Origin: Vibrio mytili
GTDB taxonomy: Bacteria; Pseudomonadota; Gammaproteobacteria; Enterobacterales; Vibrionaceae
Direction: 5' to 3'
DNA length: 64,000 nt
Assembly: GCF_000830505.1 (NCBI RefSeq)
Contig: NZ_JXOK01000049.1
Span: 1-64,000, forward strand
The notes under the pieces: generated by a model
The model's database searches: none
Told to the model about the DNA's origin: nothing
The model's input: the letters and a program-made list of their open reading frames with translations, nothing else
Position numbers and translations under genes: made by a program
Part shown: piece after piece, positions 45,752 through 55,651 of the stretch
Layout of the letters: each line of letters begins with the position of its first letter
Position numbering within the stretch: position 1 is the first letter of the stretch

Positions 45752-47932
45752 ATGAAAGAACAAACTGTATTAAAGAAAGTCGCAGAAATGGCGAAATTGG
45801 CTGATAGCTATGTCAGCGCGTGGGGAGAGGAAGCAAAAGTGTCAGACGAGACTCTACGTCGACTATTGGCTTCACTTGGCTACGATACCAGCAGCGATGA
45901 GAAACTATTAGCTTCAGCAGAAAGAAAACATAAGAAAGACGTACTAGCCCCTGTTCTTGTTCTGCGCGATGGTGAACCCGTCGAAGTAGCATTAAACCTA
46001 GGTACGAGTGCTCGTGAGAGTGAATTCAGCTGGCGTTTAGAGACAGAACAAGGAGAGGTACTTGAAGGCTATCTTCAGTCTCAGATTGTTCGTGATGAAA
46101 GAGCTGAGGGTGGCCCTCTAGTGTTTATATTGCCAAAGAATTTGGCATGGGGTTACCACAAACTGATTATTAATCGTAAGCGCCGCAAAACGCCTTACGA
46201 AATGACGTTGATCATTACACCGAAAGCGTGTTTCAAACAAGATGCTCTAAATAAACATAAAAAGCTATGGGGCCCAAGTGTTCAGCTTTACACCTTGCGC
46301 ACGCAACACAACTGGGGAATTGGTGACTTTGGTGACTTGAAACAATTGGTCAGTGATATTGCTTCTCGTGGTGGAGACTTCATCGGTTTAAACCCGATCC
46401 ATTCATTGTTCCCTGCCAACCCTGAAGGTGCGAGCCCATACAGTCCTTCTTCTCGTCGCTGGCTCAATATCATGTACATTGATGTCAGTTCAGTGCCTGA
46501 GTTTGCATTGAGTGCAGAAGCACAGCAGCGAGTAGGAAGTGGTGAATTTCAGCAACGGCTACAAAAAGCGCGTGAGTCGCATTGGGTAAATTACACCGAA
46601 GTATCGAACCTCAAAATGAGTGTTCTACCTTTGCTGTTTAGTGAGTTTAAAGCGCGTCATCTAGACAAGGATACCGAACGTGCACGTGCTTTCCTTAACT
46701 TTGTCGAAAACGGTGGCGACAGTTTGCTACACCAAGCGGCATTTGATGCCATTCATGCAGATTTGCATGCAGAAGACCAAAGTGTTTGGGGATGGCCTGT
46801 TTTCCCAGAAAAATACCGCACATTTGATTCTGCTGGCACTCAAAAGTACATTAAAGAAAGCAATGACCGTGTTCAGCTTTACATGTATTTGCAGTGGATA
46901 GCGGACGACCAAATCAAAGAAGCACAATCGCTGGCGGAAGAAAAGGGCATGTCCGTCGGTTTGTATCGTGACCTAGCCGTTGGTGTGTCAGATTCAGGTA
47001 GCGAAACGTGGGCGGATGACGGCAACTTGGTGCAGGAAGCCAGCATTGGTGCTCCACCGGATATTCTTGGTCCTCTAGGACAAAACTGGGGATTACCACC
47101 ACTCAACCCGGAAGTTTTACAGGCCACAAGCTACGATGCGTACATCAAGTTGCTGCGTGCGAATATGAAGCACTGTGGTGCTCTACGCATTGATCACGTA
47201 CTTGGATTGTTGCGTTTATGGTGGATTCCAAAAGGCGAAAAAGCCACGGAAGGAGCGTACCTGTACTACCCGGTTGAGGATATGCTGGCGATTCTAGCAT
47301 TAGAGTCACATCGCCATCATTGTTCGGTGATTGGGGAAGATTTAGGTACAGTGCCTGATGAGATTGTCGATATCCTGCGTGACGCTGGGGTTCACTCCTA
47401 CAAAGTCTTCTTCTTCGAAACATCAAAAGAAGATGGAGGTTTTATCTCACCTAAGCATTACGCAGAGCAATCCATGGCAGCGTTGTGTACGCACGACATG
47501 CCGACATTACGTGGCTTCTGGCATTGTGATGACCTCAAAATGGGCAAAGAGATTGGCCTTTATCCAGATGAGCAGCAACTAGAAGGTTTATTTGCGGATC
47601 GTTTGAAGTGCAAACAAGGAATCTTAGACAGTGTACGCTGGCATGGCTACTTACCTGAGGGGATTGGTCATGACGCGCAATATGTGCCAATGGACTCTCA
47701 CCTCAGTGAAGCGCTTCAGTTGCATGTAGCTGCGGGGGACTCTGCACTACTCAGTGTTCAGCTCGAAGACTGGCTAGAAATGGAGCAACCTGTCAACATA
47801 CCTGGCACGGTAGACGAATACCCAAACTGGCGTCGTAAGCTATCAATGAATTTAGATGAGATCTTCACGCGTGAAGATGTGAATCGTATAGCAAAACGTT
47901 TAACCGACGTTCGTGCTCAAGCGAGTAAATGA
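45752..47932 (+). CDS. malQ: 4-alpha-glucanotransferase (amylomaltase)
   Basis: A 726-residue GH77 enzyme that transfers glucanyl groups between maltodextrins and frees glucose, feeding MalP with longer chains. The bacterial MalQ N-terminal extension (about 1-140) precedes the barrel. Catalytic motifs are ALRIDHVLGLLRLWW (nucleophile Asp), IGEDLGTVPDEI (Glu) and CTHDMPTLRGFW (Asp). The ATG at 45752 has CGGAGAAA just upstream. It is second in the malPQ operon, which ends in a terminator at 48054. Confidence 0.94.
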   Translation: MKEQTVLKKVAEMAKLADSYVSAWGEEAKVSDETLRRLLASLGYDTSSDEKLLASAERKHKKDVLAPVLVLRDGEPVEVALNLGTSARESEFSWRLETEQGEVLEGYLQSQIVRDERAEGGPLVFILPKNLAWGYHKLIINRKRRKTPYEMTLIITPKACFKQDALNKHKKLWGPSVQLYTLRTQHNWGIGDFGDLKQLVSDIASRGGDFIGLNPIHSLFPANPEGASPYSPSSRRWLNIMYIDVSSVPEFALSAEAQQRVGSGEFQQRLQKARESHWVNYTEVSNLKMSVLPLLFSEFKARHLDKDTERARAFLNFVENGGDSLLHQAAFDAIHADLHAEDQSVWGWPVFPEKYRTFDSAGTQKYIKESNDRVQLYMYLQWIADDQIKEAQSLAEEKGMSVGLYRDLAVGVSDSGSETWADDGNLVQEASIGAPPDILGPLGQNWGLPPLNPEVLQATSYDAYIKLLRANMKHCGALRIDHVLGLLRLWWIPKGEKATEGAYLYYPVEDMLAILALESHRHHCSVIGEDLGTVPDEIVDILRDAGVHSYKVFFFETSKEDGGFISPKHYAEQSMAALCTHDMPTLRGFWHCDDLKMGKEIGLYPDEQQLEGLFADRLKCKQGILDSVRWHGYLPEGIGHDAQYVPMDSHLSEALQLHVAAGDSALLSVQLEDWLEMEQPVNIPGTVDEYPNWRRKLSMNLDEIFTREDVNRIAKRLTDVRAQASK

Positions 47933-48053
47933 AAAAGCTAAGGCCACGCGAGATTCATGTCATTTATTAGATTTGTTAGTTTTGAGACACGAAAGTACCA
48001 ACTGGGTCACTCATTCAAAGCCTACAATCCGGTAGGATGAGAGATTGTTATTG

Positions 48054-48078
48054 CGCCCGCGAATAGCGGGCGTTTTTT
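48054..48078 (+). terminator. malPQ terminator
   Basis: CGCCCGC / GCGGGCG arms, GAATA loop, then six T. It lies 120 bp after malQ and about 70 bp before the glgB start. Confidence 0.85.
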
Positions 48079-48146
48079 GTTTCATGTTTAGCTTGTTTTA
48101 GTAAGTACACAATGTTGGTTATGTAAACAATATTGAAGAAGGCGCT

Positions 48147-50378
48147 ATGCTTTCTAAGGATATTGGCTCTAGGGAGATTGGTTTGAAAAACACCAAGATA
48201 AATAAAATAAAGAACAAATGCGAACGCGCTTATGAACTGCTTGCTGGGGCTGCTTACCCAGATCCATTTGGCACTCTTGGTCCTTTCATCGACGACGGTA
48301 AAGGTTCTTTGAGAGTATGGATGCCTGGAGCAGATAAAGTTGAGCTGATTATTGAGGGTGAACCTCGTGTTGTCCTTGATCGCGAAGGTGACCACGGTTT
48401 TATCTTAAAGGAAAAGCGAGACTTACACTTAACACACTACCGTCTAGCCGTCGACTGGGCTGGTGTAGAACAGATTATTGATGACCCGTATCAATATCAC
48501 AATATTTATCAAGAATACGAGCATTTACATACACCAAAAGACATGTATCACTACATGGGTGCACATTTCGTGACGTTAGAGCGTGGCGGTGAGTATGTTT
48601 CTGGTGTTCGTTTTCTTGTATACGCTCCGCATGCTTCAGCAGTGAGCTTAATTGGTGGCTTTAACCAATGGGATGGTCGTCGCCATCCTATGCAGCGACT
48701 AGATTACGGTATTTGGGGGCTGTTCGTTCCTGGCCTAGAAGAAGGCAGCCAATACAAGTACGAGATTAAAGGTCCACATGGCGAAGGGCTACCTCACAAG
48801 CAAGACCCTTGGGGTTTCTATTCTGAACAGTATCCATCGTTCGCTTCAGTGACGTATGACCACAATCGTTATCAATGGCAAGATGCACAATGGCTATCGC
48901 GCCCAGTAACACAAAAGCGCGAAGAAGCACTGTCTTTTTATGAGCTGCATGCTGGCTCTTGGAAGCGAAACGAGCAGGGTGAATTTCTCAATTATCGTGA
49001 ATTGGCGGAGCATCTTGTCCCATACCTTGTTGACATGGAATATACCCATGTTGAGTTGATGCCTGTGTCGGAACACCCATTCTATGGCTCTTGGGGGTAT
49101 CAACCTGTCGGGCTTTTTGCTCCAACCAGCCGCTATGGTTCACCGGATGACTTTAAATACTTTGTCGATGCCTGTCACCAAGCTGGCATTGGGGTAGTGC
49201 TTGACTGGGTGCCTGCACACTTCCCAGCCGATGGTCACGGTTTAGCAAACTTCGATGGCACGCCGCTTTATCACGATCCCGATCCGCGTCGAGGTTGGCA
49301 TCAGGATTGGAATTCTTACATTTATGATGTGGGTCGTGAGCATGTGCGCCGTTTCCTTGTTGCGAATGCACTTTACTGGTTCGAACAATTCCATATTGAT
49401 GGCATCCGTGTTGATGCGGTCGCGTCGATGATTTACCTTGATTACTCGCGCAGTCATGACCAATGGATCCCGAATATCGACGGCGGTAACGAAAACTACG
49501 ACGCCATTGCGACGCTGAAGTGGATGAATGAAGAAGTCTACAAACACTTCCCAAATGCGATGACGATTGCCGAAGAATCTACCGCATTCCCAGGCGTATC
49601 CGCCCCCACTTTTATGGGCGGCTTAGGTTTTGGATTCAAGTGGAACATGGGGTGGATGCATGACAGCCTTTCCTACGTGAAAGAAGATCCAGTTCATCGC
49701 AAATACCATCATAATACCATCACGTTCCCGTTGATTTACGCGCACAGTGAAAACTACGTATTGTCATTGTCCCATGATGAAGTAGTGTACGGCAAAGGCT
49801 CTATACACAACAAAATGCCGGGCGACGAGTGGCAGCAAACCGCGAACTTACGTGCTTACTACGGCTATATGTACGGCCAACCAGGCAAAAAACTGAATTT
49901 CATGGGCGCTGAAATCGGACAAACGGCAGAATGGAACCATGATGATCAACTGCAGTGGTTTTTGTTGGAATTTGAACGACACAAAGGCGTGCAAGACTTA
50001 ACCCGTGATTTGAATCATGTCTATCGCACTGAGCCAGCAATGCACGATCAAGACTGTGAACCTGCTGGGTTTGAATGGCGCCTTCAAGATGAAGCTGATG
50101 CCAGCATTTTAGCTCATGAGCGCATCAGTCAAAATGGTGAACGTATTCTGGTTATTACTAACTTTACGCCAGTACCACACGAGCGCTTTCGTTTAGGTGT
50201 GCCTGTAAAAGGTCGTTATGAGTTGCTTCTGAATACGGATGATACTCAATATGGCGGAAGTGGCTTCAAAGTGCATATGAGTGCTGTGACGGAAGCGAAA
50301 GAGAGTGAATCGCTCCCGCAATCTCTTGAACTGCGTTTACCACCACTATCCACGGTGTTCTACAAGCTCATTAAATAA
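48147..50378 (+). CDS. glgB: 1,4-alpha-glucan branching enzyme GlgB
   Basis: A 743-residue enzyme that makes alpha-1,6 branches in glycogen. An N-terminal CBM48-like domain ([19 protein letters not shown]) is followed by a second one ([22 protein letters not shown]), then the GH13 barrel with Asp423 ([17 protein letters not shown]), Glu476 (IAEEST) and Asp544 ([10 protein letters not shown]). I kept ATG 48147, which has AAGG upstream, though a TTG at 48183 after GGGAG is possible. Placed after malPQ with a terminator between, it links maltodextrin use to glycogen storage. No glgC or glgA is in the window. Confidence 0.93.
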   Translation: MLSKDIGSREIGLKNTKINKIKNKCERAYELLAGAAYPDPFGTLGPFIDDGKGSLRVWMPGADKVELIIEGEPRVVLDREGDHGFILKEKRDLHLTHYRLAVDWAGVEQIIDDPYQYHNIYQEYEHLHTPKDMYHYMGAHFVTLERGGEYVSGVRFLVYAPHASAVSLIGGFNQWDGRRHPMQRLDYGIWGLFVPGLEEGSQYKYEIKGPHGEGLPHKQDPWGFYSEQYPSFASVTYDHNRYQWQDAQWLSRPVTQKREEALSFYELHAGSWKRNEQGEFLNYRELAEHLVPYLVDMEYTHVELMPVSEHPFYGSWGYQPVGLFAPTSRYGSPDDFKYFVDACHQAGIGVVLDWVPAHFPADGHGLANFDGTPLYHDPDPRRGWHQDWNSYIYDVGREHVRRFLVANALYWFEQFHIDGIRVDAVASMIYLDYSRSHDQWIPNIDGGNENYDAIATLKWMNEEVYKHFPNAMTIAEESTAFPGVSAPTFMGGLGFGFKWNMGWMHDSLSYVKEDPVHRKYHHNTITFPLIYAHSENYVLSLSHDEVVYGKGSIHNKMPGDEWQQTANLRAYYGYMYGQPGKKLNFMGAEIGQTAEWNHDDQLQWFLLEFERHKGVQDLTRDLNHVYRTEPAMHDQDCEPAGFEWRLQDEADASILAHERISQNGERILVITNFTPVPHERFRLGVPVKGRYELLLNTDDTQYGGSGFKVHMSAVTEAKESESLPQSLELRLPPLSTVFYKLIK

Positions 50379-50395
50379 TATTTAAATCAAACGCT

Positions 50396-50430
50396 AAGCC
50401 CGTTTTACATTGTAAATCGGGCTTTTTTTG
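50396..50430 (+). terminator. glgB terminator
   Basis: AAGCCCG pairs with CGGGCTT with inner TTTACA/TGTAAA pairing, followed by seven T. Confidence 0.85.
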
Positions 50431-50513
50431 ACCTATTTTTTATCGATAAATCTTGTTGTTTGGGACAGAATACGGCAATCTTGGCCGCTTCTTTTCGTTG
50501 TTGGGACCTAGGC

Positions 50514-51191
50514 ATGCTGAAAAGGCTTAAATCAATTCTCTTTAAAGTGGTACTGGTTTTGTTACTCACACCTGTTGTCTTGGTGGGCGTGGGTAAGTTT
50601 ATCGATCCGCCAATCTGGGGATGGAAAGTCAGTCGCATGGTTTCACCGCCAGAGAATTATCCCGAGAGTAGCCAACATGAATGGGTGCCATTGTCACGTA
50701 TTTCAAAGAACATGCAAGTAGCGGTAATTGCAACGGAAGACCAAAAATTCCCTTACCATTATGGTGTCGACTTTGAGTCGTTGTTCCAAGTCATTGCCAA
50801 CGCAGGTGACAATGGTCCTTCTCGCGGGGCGAGCACCATCACCCAGCAGACAGCGAAAAATCTTTTCTTATTTCCATCTCATTCTTACCTTCGTAAGGCG
50901 TACGAACTGTATTTCGCTTTATTAATGGAGTTGATGTGGAGCAAAGAGCGTATCTTAGAAATGTATTTGAATGTGGTGGAGTTTGGACCTGGTATATACG
51001 GCGCAGAAGCGGCTGCGCAGAACTACTTTGGTATTGGTGCAGCCAGCCTATCAAAATGGCAAGCAGCTCAGTTAGCGGTTGTCTTACCAAACCCATATAA
51101 AATTAAAGTATATCCGCAAAGTGATTATACCCAGCGCAGAACTCGTTGGGCGATGCGTCAAATGAATAATTTAGGGCGAGTAGAGCTGTAA
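50514..51191 (+). CDS. mtgA: monofunctional peptidoglycan glycosyltransferase MtgA
   Basis: A 225-residue GT51 enzyme that polymerises lipid II into glycan strands at the inner membrane. One N-terminal helix (about 5-25) is followed by the five family motifs, including ATEDQKFPYHYGVD with the catalytic Glu, RGASTITQQTAKNLFL, and KERILEMYLNVVEFG with GIYGAEAAA. There is no penicillin-binding domain. I set the start at ATG 50514; an upstream GTG-type frame to 50460 adds 18 unlikely residues. Confidence 0.9.
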   Translation: MLKRLKSILFKVVLVLLLTPVVLVGVGKFIDPPIWGWKVSRMVSPPENYPESSQHEWVPLSRISKNMQVAVIATEDQKFPYHYGVDFESLFQVIANAGDNGPSRGASTITQQTAKNLFLFPSHSYLRKAYELYFALLMELMWSKERILEMYLNVVEFGPGIYGAEAAAQNYFGIGAASLSKWQAAQLAVVLPNPYKIKVYPQSDYTQRRTRWAMRQMNNLGRVEL

Positions 51192-51318
51192 GGCCACGCT
51201 ATTCAGTCTCATTGACTCGGTTGCAATCTAATCTTCACGTTGCCGTCGTTTTTAGTCATTAAACCGACATACAAGCGCGTTTAACTAAAGTCACACTCAG
51301 TTAAGCGTTGCGTTTAAA

Positions 51319-52410
51319 ATGTCTGAAACGATCCTGAAAAGCCGTTATTTTTCTGTTAAGGGCAGCTCTGGCTCCCTGATCCCTTTGCAAACTTACTATA
51401 CTCAGCTTGCGCATCGGATGCGTCGCTCACCTCAATTCCGTAATGGGCGCGTTATCAATAGCATGCCGAATGTTCCTAATCAGCAGCCTATTTGGCAAGT
51501 CTGTTGGAGCTTTTTAGGTGGTCGGAAGCAGTTATGTCCCAATAATTATCTACCTTATTCACCAATTGAACATCATCAGTTTGAACGTCGTAGTGAAGAC
51601 ATGAGAGTGACTTGGTTAGGGCATTCCACCATGCTGATTGAAGTTGACGGTGTGCGGATTTTGACTGATCCAGTGTTTGACTATGCTTCACCTCTTATCG
51701 CTAAAGCATGGTTTACGCGAAACATCCCCAATACCCACGCGAGAGAAAGCCTTCCTGTGCCGGACATCATCGTGATTTCTCATGATCATTACGATCATTT
51801 AGAGGAATCGACGGTACGATTCTATGCCAGTCAGTCGGTGACATTTTACGTTCCGCTAGGAGTAGGAAAGCACTTAATTCGATGGGGCGTTTGCCCTGAC
51901 AATATCGTCGAGTTTGACTGGTGGGAGAGTGTTCACTACGCCAATATCGAACTCGTTTGTACGCCAGCCAATCACAACTCTGGGCGCACGTGCTTTGATA
52001 AAAATACAACGTTGTGGGCGTCGTGGGTTATCAAAGGTACGAATGAGAGTCTTTTCTTCAGTGGTGATACGGCCTATGACCAACATTTTTCAGAGATCGC
52101 GAAGCGGTGTGGGCCGATTGATATCGCCTGTTTAGAGGTCGCAGCTGATGTGAAGGGCAACCATGGCTATGCGGTAGAAAATTGTGGTCATATGCAAGCT
52201 CACCACACCGCGCTCGCCTTTAAAGACTTAAAGGCGAAGAAGTTGTTACCGATACACTGGGCTACTTATGAGCTGTTTACCCACAAATGGGATGAGCCTA
52301 TTTTAGATCTGATAACCCATTGCCAATCAAACCACATCAATCTACTTACACCGATGCCAGGAGAGAGCTTTACGTATATCAAACTGAGCCCAGCAGCCAT
52401 TGGTGGCTGA
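51319..52410 (+). CDS. metallo-beta-lactamase-fold hydrolase (NAPE-PLD/UlaG-like)
   Basis: A 363-residue cytoplasmic protein. After a basic N-terminal region (about 1-90), the fold starts at MRVTWLGHSTMLIEVDG. The metal site is SHDHYDH (His155, His157, Asp159, His160), followed by NHNSGR, FSGDTAYD and a late LPIHWATYE. This is the NAPE-PLD / ATP-grasp-distinct zinc-hydrolase branch that often acts on phosphodiesters. The substrate is unknown. Monocistronic. Confidence 0.85.
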   Translation: MSETILKSRYFSVKGSSGSLIPLQTYYTQLAHRMRRSPQFRNGRVINSMPNVPNQQPIWQVCWSFLGGRKQLCPNNYLPYSPIEHHQFERRSEDMRVTWLGHSTMLIEVDGVRILTDPVFDYASPLIAKAWFTRNIPNTHARESLPVPDIIVISHDHYDHLEESTVRFYASQSVTFYVPLGVGKHLIRWGVCPDNIVEFDWWESVHYANIELVCTPANHNSGRTCFDKNTTLWASWVIKGTNESLFFSGDTAYDQHFSEIAKRCGPIDIACLEVAADVKGNHGYAVENCGHMQAHHTALAFKDLKAKKLLPIHWATYELFTHKWDEPILDLITHCQSNHINLLTPMPGESFTYIKLSPAAIGG

Positions 52411-52461
52411 AAGACCCAAAAGAGGTAGATGCGCATGGATACGTGAGTCATTCATCAAACA

Positions 52462-52881
52462 TCAGGTTATCTGAGGTTTAAGCTCAACGACGTTGCCTTC
52501 CGGATCGTAAATATACAGGGAACGGCCGAAGCCTTGTGCACCATATCGTTTGGAGAACTCTCCGGTTTCAACCCCTTGTGACTCGAGGTATAGGAGTAAA
52601 TCCTCTTCGATAAATGGTGAAAGTTGTAGGCAAAAGTGATCCACATTGCGTCCATTTTGCTCGGGAGGTCTACCACCAAGTTTCCCCAGCTTACTGTCGA
52701 CCGTGACGATGTCAATCAATGCGTTTCCCGCTCTGAGCTGCGTCAAGCCAAGATCGGTGCGTTCGCGCTCCACAGGGCAACCTAACACATCTCGATAAAA
52801 CTTTAACATGGCATCCAGGTCACGCGTTCTTATCACTACATGGTCAAGCGCTTGAATGTTAATGGGGTTGTGCGATGGCAT
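52462..52881 (-). CDS. VOC-family (glyoxalase-fold) protein
   Basis: A 139-residue single-unit VOC protein with two beta-alpha-beta-beta-beta modules: ALDHVVIRTRDLDAMLKFYRDVLG at the start and VDHFCLQL to the C-terminal YIYDPEGNVVELKP. Metal ligands are probably the first His, the His of VDHF and the last Glu. I chose ATG 52881, which follows a strong TGGAGGT site. Reaction unknown; it could be a glyoxalase, dioxygenase or resistance protein. Confidence 0.85.
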   Translation of the reverse strand: MPSHNPINIQALDHVVIRTRDLDAMLKFYRDVLGCPVERERTDLGLTQLRAGNALIDIVTVDSKLGKLGGRPPEQNGRNVDHFCLQLSPFIEEDLLLYLESQGVETGEFSKRYGAQGFGRSLYIYDPEGNVVELKPQIT

Positions 52882-53140
52882 GTTAACCTCCAGTTTGATG
52901 GTGATGACAAAGTATATACACAAACAACCTTTTAATGCATGACTTCACCTCTCACACTGTGTTGTAACAATAATAGTTTGTAACGATTGCAATGAGGAAG
53001 GTAAGTTGTGTCACGTCTGGTTAAGAGGGGGAGTGAATAACGGAGAGGAAAACCAATATCACCCTTGCTCTTGGCGAATTTTTTGCGTACCTTGCGAGTA
53101 ATTGAATGACTGGCATTGATGCATATAACTCGGCGGAAAA

Positions 53141-53503
53141 ATGATAAAAAAGACAGTAGTTACATTCGCTTGTATAGGTTCGGTGTTGGTAGGCTGTACT
53201 TCGGTCACACCAACTGCAAGTGAGACAAATACAGAGATTCAGCAGAACTGCTCGGTGATTCTCAGCAGCCATGTTTCAGATGAACAGCGTTGGCAGGTTT
53301 ACAATGATTTATTGCAAGCGTACGCCGTACATAGCGTCCATCAGCCTTCTCAGCTTGAACGACTAAACGCGTTTATCGATCACGTCAAAGCGGATAATAC
53401 GGGGCAGTTAGCGACGGAGCTGATAGAAGTAACGGACTGGGGATGTGCAAATGGAAACTATCTCGAAGAAATGACACTGTTTATTCAAGAAGTGCAAAAG
53501 TAA
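53141..53503 (+). CDS. small lipoprotein of unknown function
   Basis: A 120-residue lipoprotein: signal MIKKTVVTFACIGSVLVGCTS with lipobox LVGC (Cys19), then a mainly helical domain with two further cysteines (NCSVIL and WGCANG) that may form a disulfide. I recognise no family. A GGCGG-type ribosome site precedes the ATG, and a terminator follows the stop within a few bases. Confidence 0.7.
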   Translation: MIKKTVVTFACIGSVLVGCTSVTPTASETNTEIQQNCSVILSSHVSDEQRWQVYNDLLQAYAVHSVHQPSQLERLNAFIDHVKADNTGQLATELIEVTDWGCANGNYLEEMTLFIQEVQK

Positions 53504-53504
53504 A

Positions 53505-53531
53505 AAAACCGAGCGATTCACCGCTCGGTTT
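53505..53531. terminator. bidirectional terminator
   Basis: AACCGAGCG / CGCTCGGTT arms with an ATTCAC-type loop; T-runs follow on both strands. It ends the + lipoprotein gene and also faces the minus-strand gene at 53599. Confidence 0.8.
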
Positions 53532-53598
53532 TGTCGAAAGTCTTGGGGTACCATCACGAGTTCAAAAACAATACGAGGTCAAAGACAATATCGCGAGT

Positions 53599-53772
53599 TT
53601 ATTCCTCAGGGTACTCGCCCATACCTTGAGATTTCCCTTGTGCTTTCCAGTGTTCATTTGGGTCAAATGCTTCGTCACATAAGTCGACGGTATAACCCAT
53701 TTCGGTAATTTCTTTCAGGGTGAGGTTGTCAGCAACTTTCGCTTTATCGCCCGCTTTGTTACGTAGTTCCAT
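53599..53772 (-). CDS. conserved-looking 57-residue protein
   Basis: A 57-codon gene beginning MELRNKAGDKAKVADNLTLK and ending GMGEYPEE. It has a strong ribosome site (ACGGAGAA about 10 bp upstream), codon usage like its neighbours and a terminator downstream, so it looks real. The sequence is soluble and charged, with one Cys and one Trp. No function is known to me. Confidence 0.65.
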   Translation of the reverse strand: MELRNKAGDKAKVADNLTLKEITEMGYTVDLCDEAFDPNEHWKAQGKSQGMGEYPEE

Positions 53773-53957
53773 AGTATGTTCTCCGTTACATCAGCTTTCT
53801 TGCCTATGTCGTTCAACATACCAATGTCATAACAATCGTTATAAACAACCGACCATTCTAGCTGGTTAAAATGCCGACTATTTCTGATCGCTTATTCACG
53901 GCGATTGATATAAATCGATATGACTTTCTAAAATTATAGACCCAAATAAGAGTAAAA

Positions 53958-53991
53958 AAAGAGGAAGCTAATTCCAATTAGCTTCCTCTTT
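53958..53991 (-). terminator. terminator of the dicarboxylate symporter
   Basis: A near-perfect palindrome (AAAGAGGAAGCTAATT / AATTAGCTTCCTCTTT) 29 bp past the stop. The minus strand continues TTTTACTC. Confidence 0.8.
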
Positions 53992-54019
53992 GATTTGACA
54001 GGGTTAATGCGTTAACGAG

Positions 54020-55324
54020 TTACGCTTGTGCCTTTTTCAAGTGAACCTCTTCTTCAGCGACTCCTGCCAATGGGTCATTGAAGCGAGCCTCATCCAGTGC
54101 ACCTTCTGATTTTGCAACAATGATAGTCACCGCACTATCACCAGTAATATTCACGGCAGTACGAATCATATCGAGTAGACGGTCAACACCCATGATTAGA
54201 GCGATCCCTTCAAGTGGCAGACCGACTTGGTTAAGAACCATCGCAAGCATAACCAGACCCACGCCAGGAACACCCGCAGTACCGATGGACGCAAGAGTGG
54301 CTGTCATGATCACCATTAGGTAATCGCCCATCGTGAGATCGATGTTGAACGCTTGTGCAATGAATGCAGTAGCGACACCTTGCATGATGGCGGTTCCGTC
54401 CATATTTACTGTCGCGCCAAGTGGTATCGTGAATGACGATACTCGGTTAGCAACACCCATACGGTGTTTCGCGGTTTCCATCGTAACAGGAATGGTTGCG
54501 TTCGATGATGCCGTCGAGAATGCAAACATGATCGCGTCTTCCATTTTGCGTAGGAACGTCATCGGGCTAAGACCAGTGAATCCTTTTAGCATTAGGCTGT
54601 AAGTGACGAGTCCGTGTAGGACAAGTGTGCCAGCCAGTACTAAAAAGTATTCTGCAAGGTTAAAGATTGCGCTTAGACCAAGACCAGTAAATAGTTTCGC
54701 CATTAAGAAGAACACACCGTAAGGCGCTAAGTGCATCAAAATAGCAACGAGCTTCATGATCACTTCATTGAGATCAGAGAAGAACTCAGCGATACGTTCA
54801 CCTGGCTTACCTGCAGCACTGATCGCGATACCGAATAGTACAGCGAACACGATAACTTGCAGCGTTTTGCCTTCAGCCATCGCACTGATTGGGTTGGTTG
54901 GGAACATGTTGATGATCACCTGACCCAACGAAGGCGCTTCTGCTGAGGAGAAGGAGCTTGCTGCAGTAAGGTCCGCCCCTGCTCCTGGCTGGAATAACCA
55001 ACCCATTGTCAGAGCAAGCGTGATTGCGACAGCGGTGGTTACGATGTAAAAGCCGAGCGTTTTACCACCCATACGACCTAAAGTTGAAAGGTCTTTTAGC
55101 GAGCTGGTACCACACACAAGTGAAACAAACACAAGTGGTACAACAAGCATTTTTAAGCTAGCAACAAAGATTTGTCCGCCAACTTCGAATAATCCATTAA
55201 CAATGTATGCATCGACAAATCCGTTGTCGGCAAAAAGTGTGCGTATAGCAAACCCTGTCAAGATACCCGCTACCATACCTAAAATAACTCGGCTGGTCAG
55301 CGACATCGGTTTCTTGGTATTCAT
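54020..55324 (-). CDS. dicarboxylate/amino acid:cation symporter (GltP-like)
   Basis: A 434-residue DAACS-family inner-membrane transporter for glutamate, aspartate or C4-dicarboxylates. ATG 55324 has AAGGAG upstream. Substrate-loop signatures are AFSTASSNATIPVTMETA and FTIPLGATVNMDGTAIMQG, with TGDSAVTIIVAKSEG near the end; NMDGT and the Asp of TGDSAV bind cation and substrate. It is a second DAACS transporter in the window besides sstT. Exact substrate not predictable. Confidence 0.9.
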   Translation of the reverse strand: MNTKKPMSLTSRVILGMVAGILTGFAIRTLFADNGFVDAYIVNGLFEVGGQIFVASLKMLVVPLVFVSLVCGTSSLKDLSTLGRMGGKTLGFYIVTTAVAITLALTMGWLFQPGAGADLTAASSFSSAEAPSLGQVIINMFPTNPISAMAEGKTLQVIVFAVLFGIAISAAGKPGERIAEFFSDLNEVIMKLVAILMHLAPYGVFFLMAKLFTGLGLSAIFNLAEYFLVLAGTLVLHGLVTYSLMLKGFTGLSPMTFLRKMEDAIMFAFSTASSNATIPVTMETAKHRMGVANRVSSFTIPLGATVNMDGTAIMQGVATAFIAQAFNIDLTMGDYLMVIMTATLASIGTAGVPGVGLVMLAMVLNQVGLPLEGIALIMGVDRLLDMIRTAVNITGDSAVTIIVAKSEGALDEARFNDPLAGVAEEEVHLKKAQA

Positions 55325-55651
55325 GAGAACACTCCTTATATTTATGCACTTCGAGTTCATTTCAAAGCGGCAAGCAGATTAGCAGCGGAGTGTGAAAATA
55401 CGAAAGCAAAATCCTCTAAAGAACAATAGATGTGACTGTCGTCACTATAAAAATAGGGTGGTTAACCAAAAATTAACCATCTTGCTAGATATTTTATCTA
55501 ATTTTTAACGATAGTTTCGATGATAAAACTATATCTTTTCCTCGATAACTAATGGTTACAGATATGACTTAGAGCGCGTAGTGATTTAGTTTTGAACCTG
55601 ATTGCATAACGAGTCATGTTGTCTAACAAGTGTCTATGATAGTGAGAGCCG

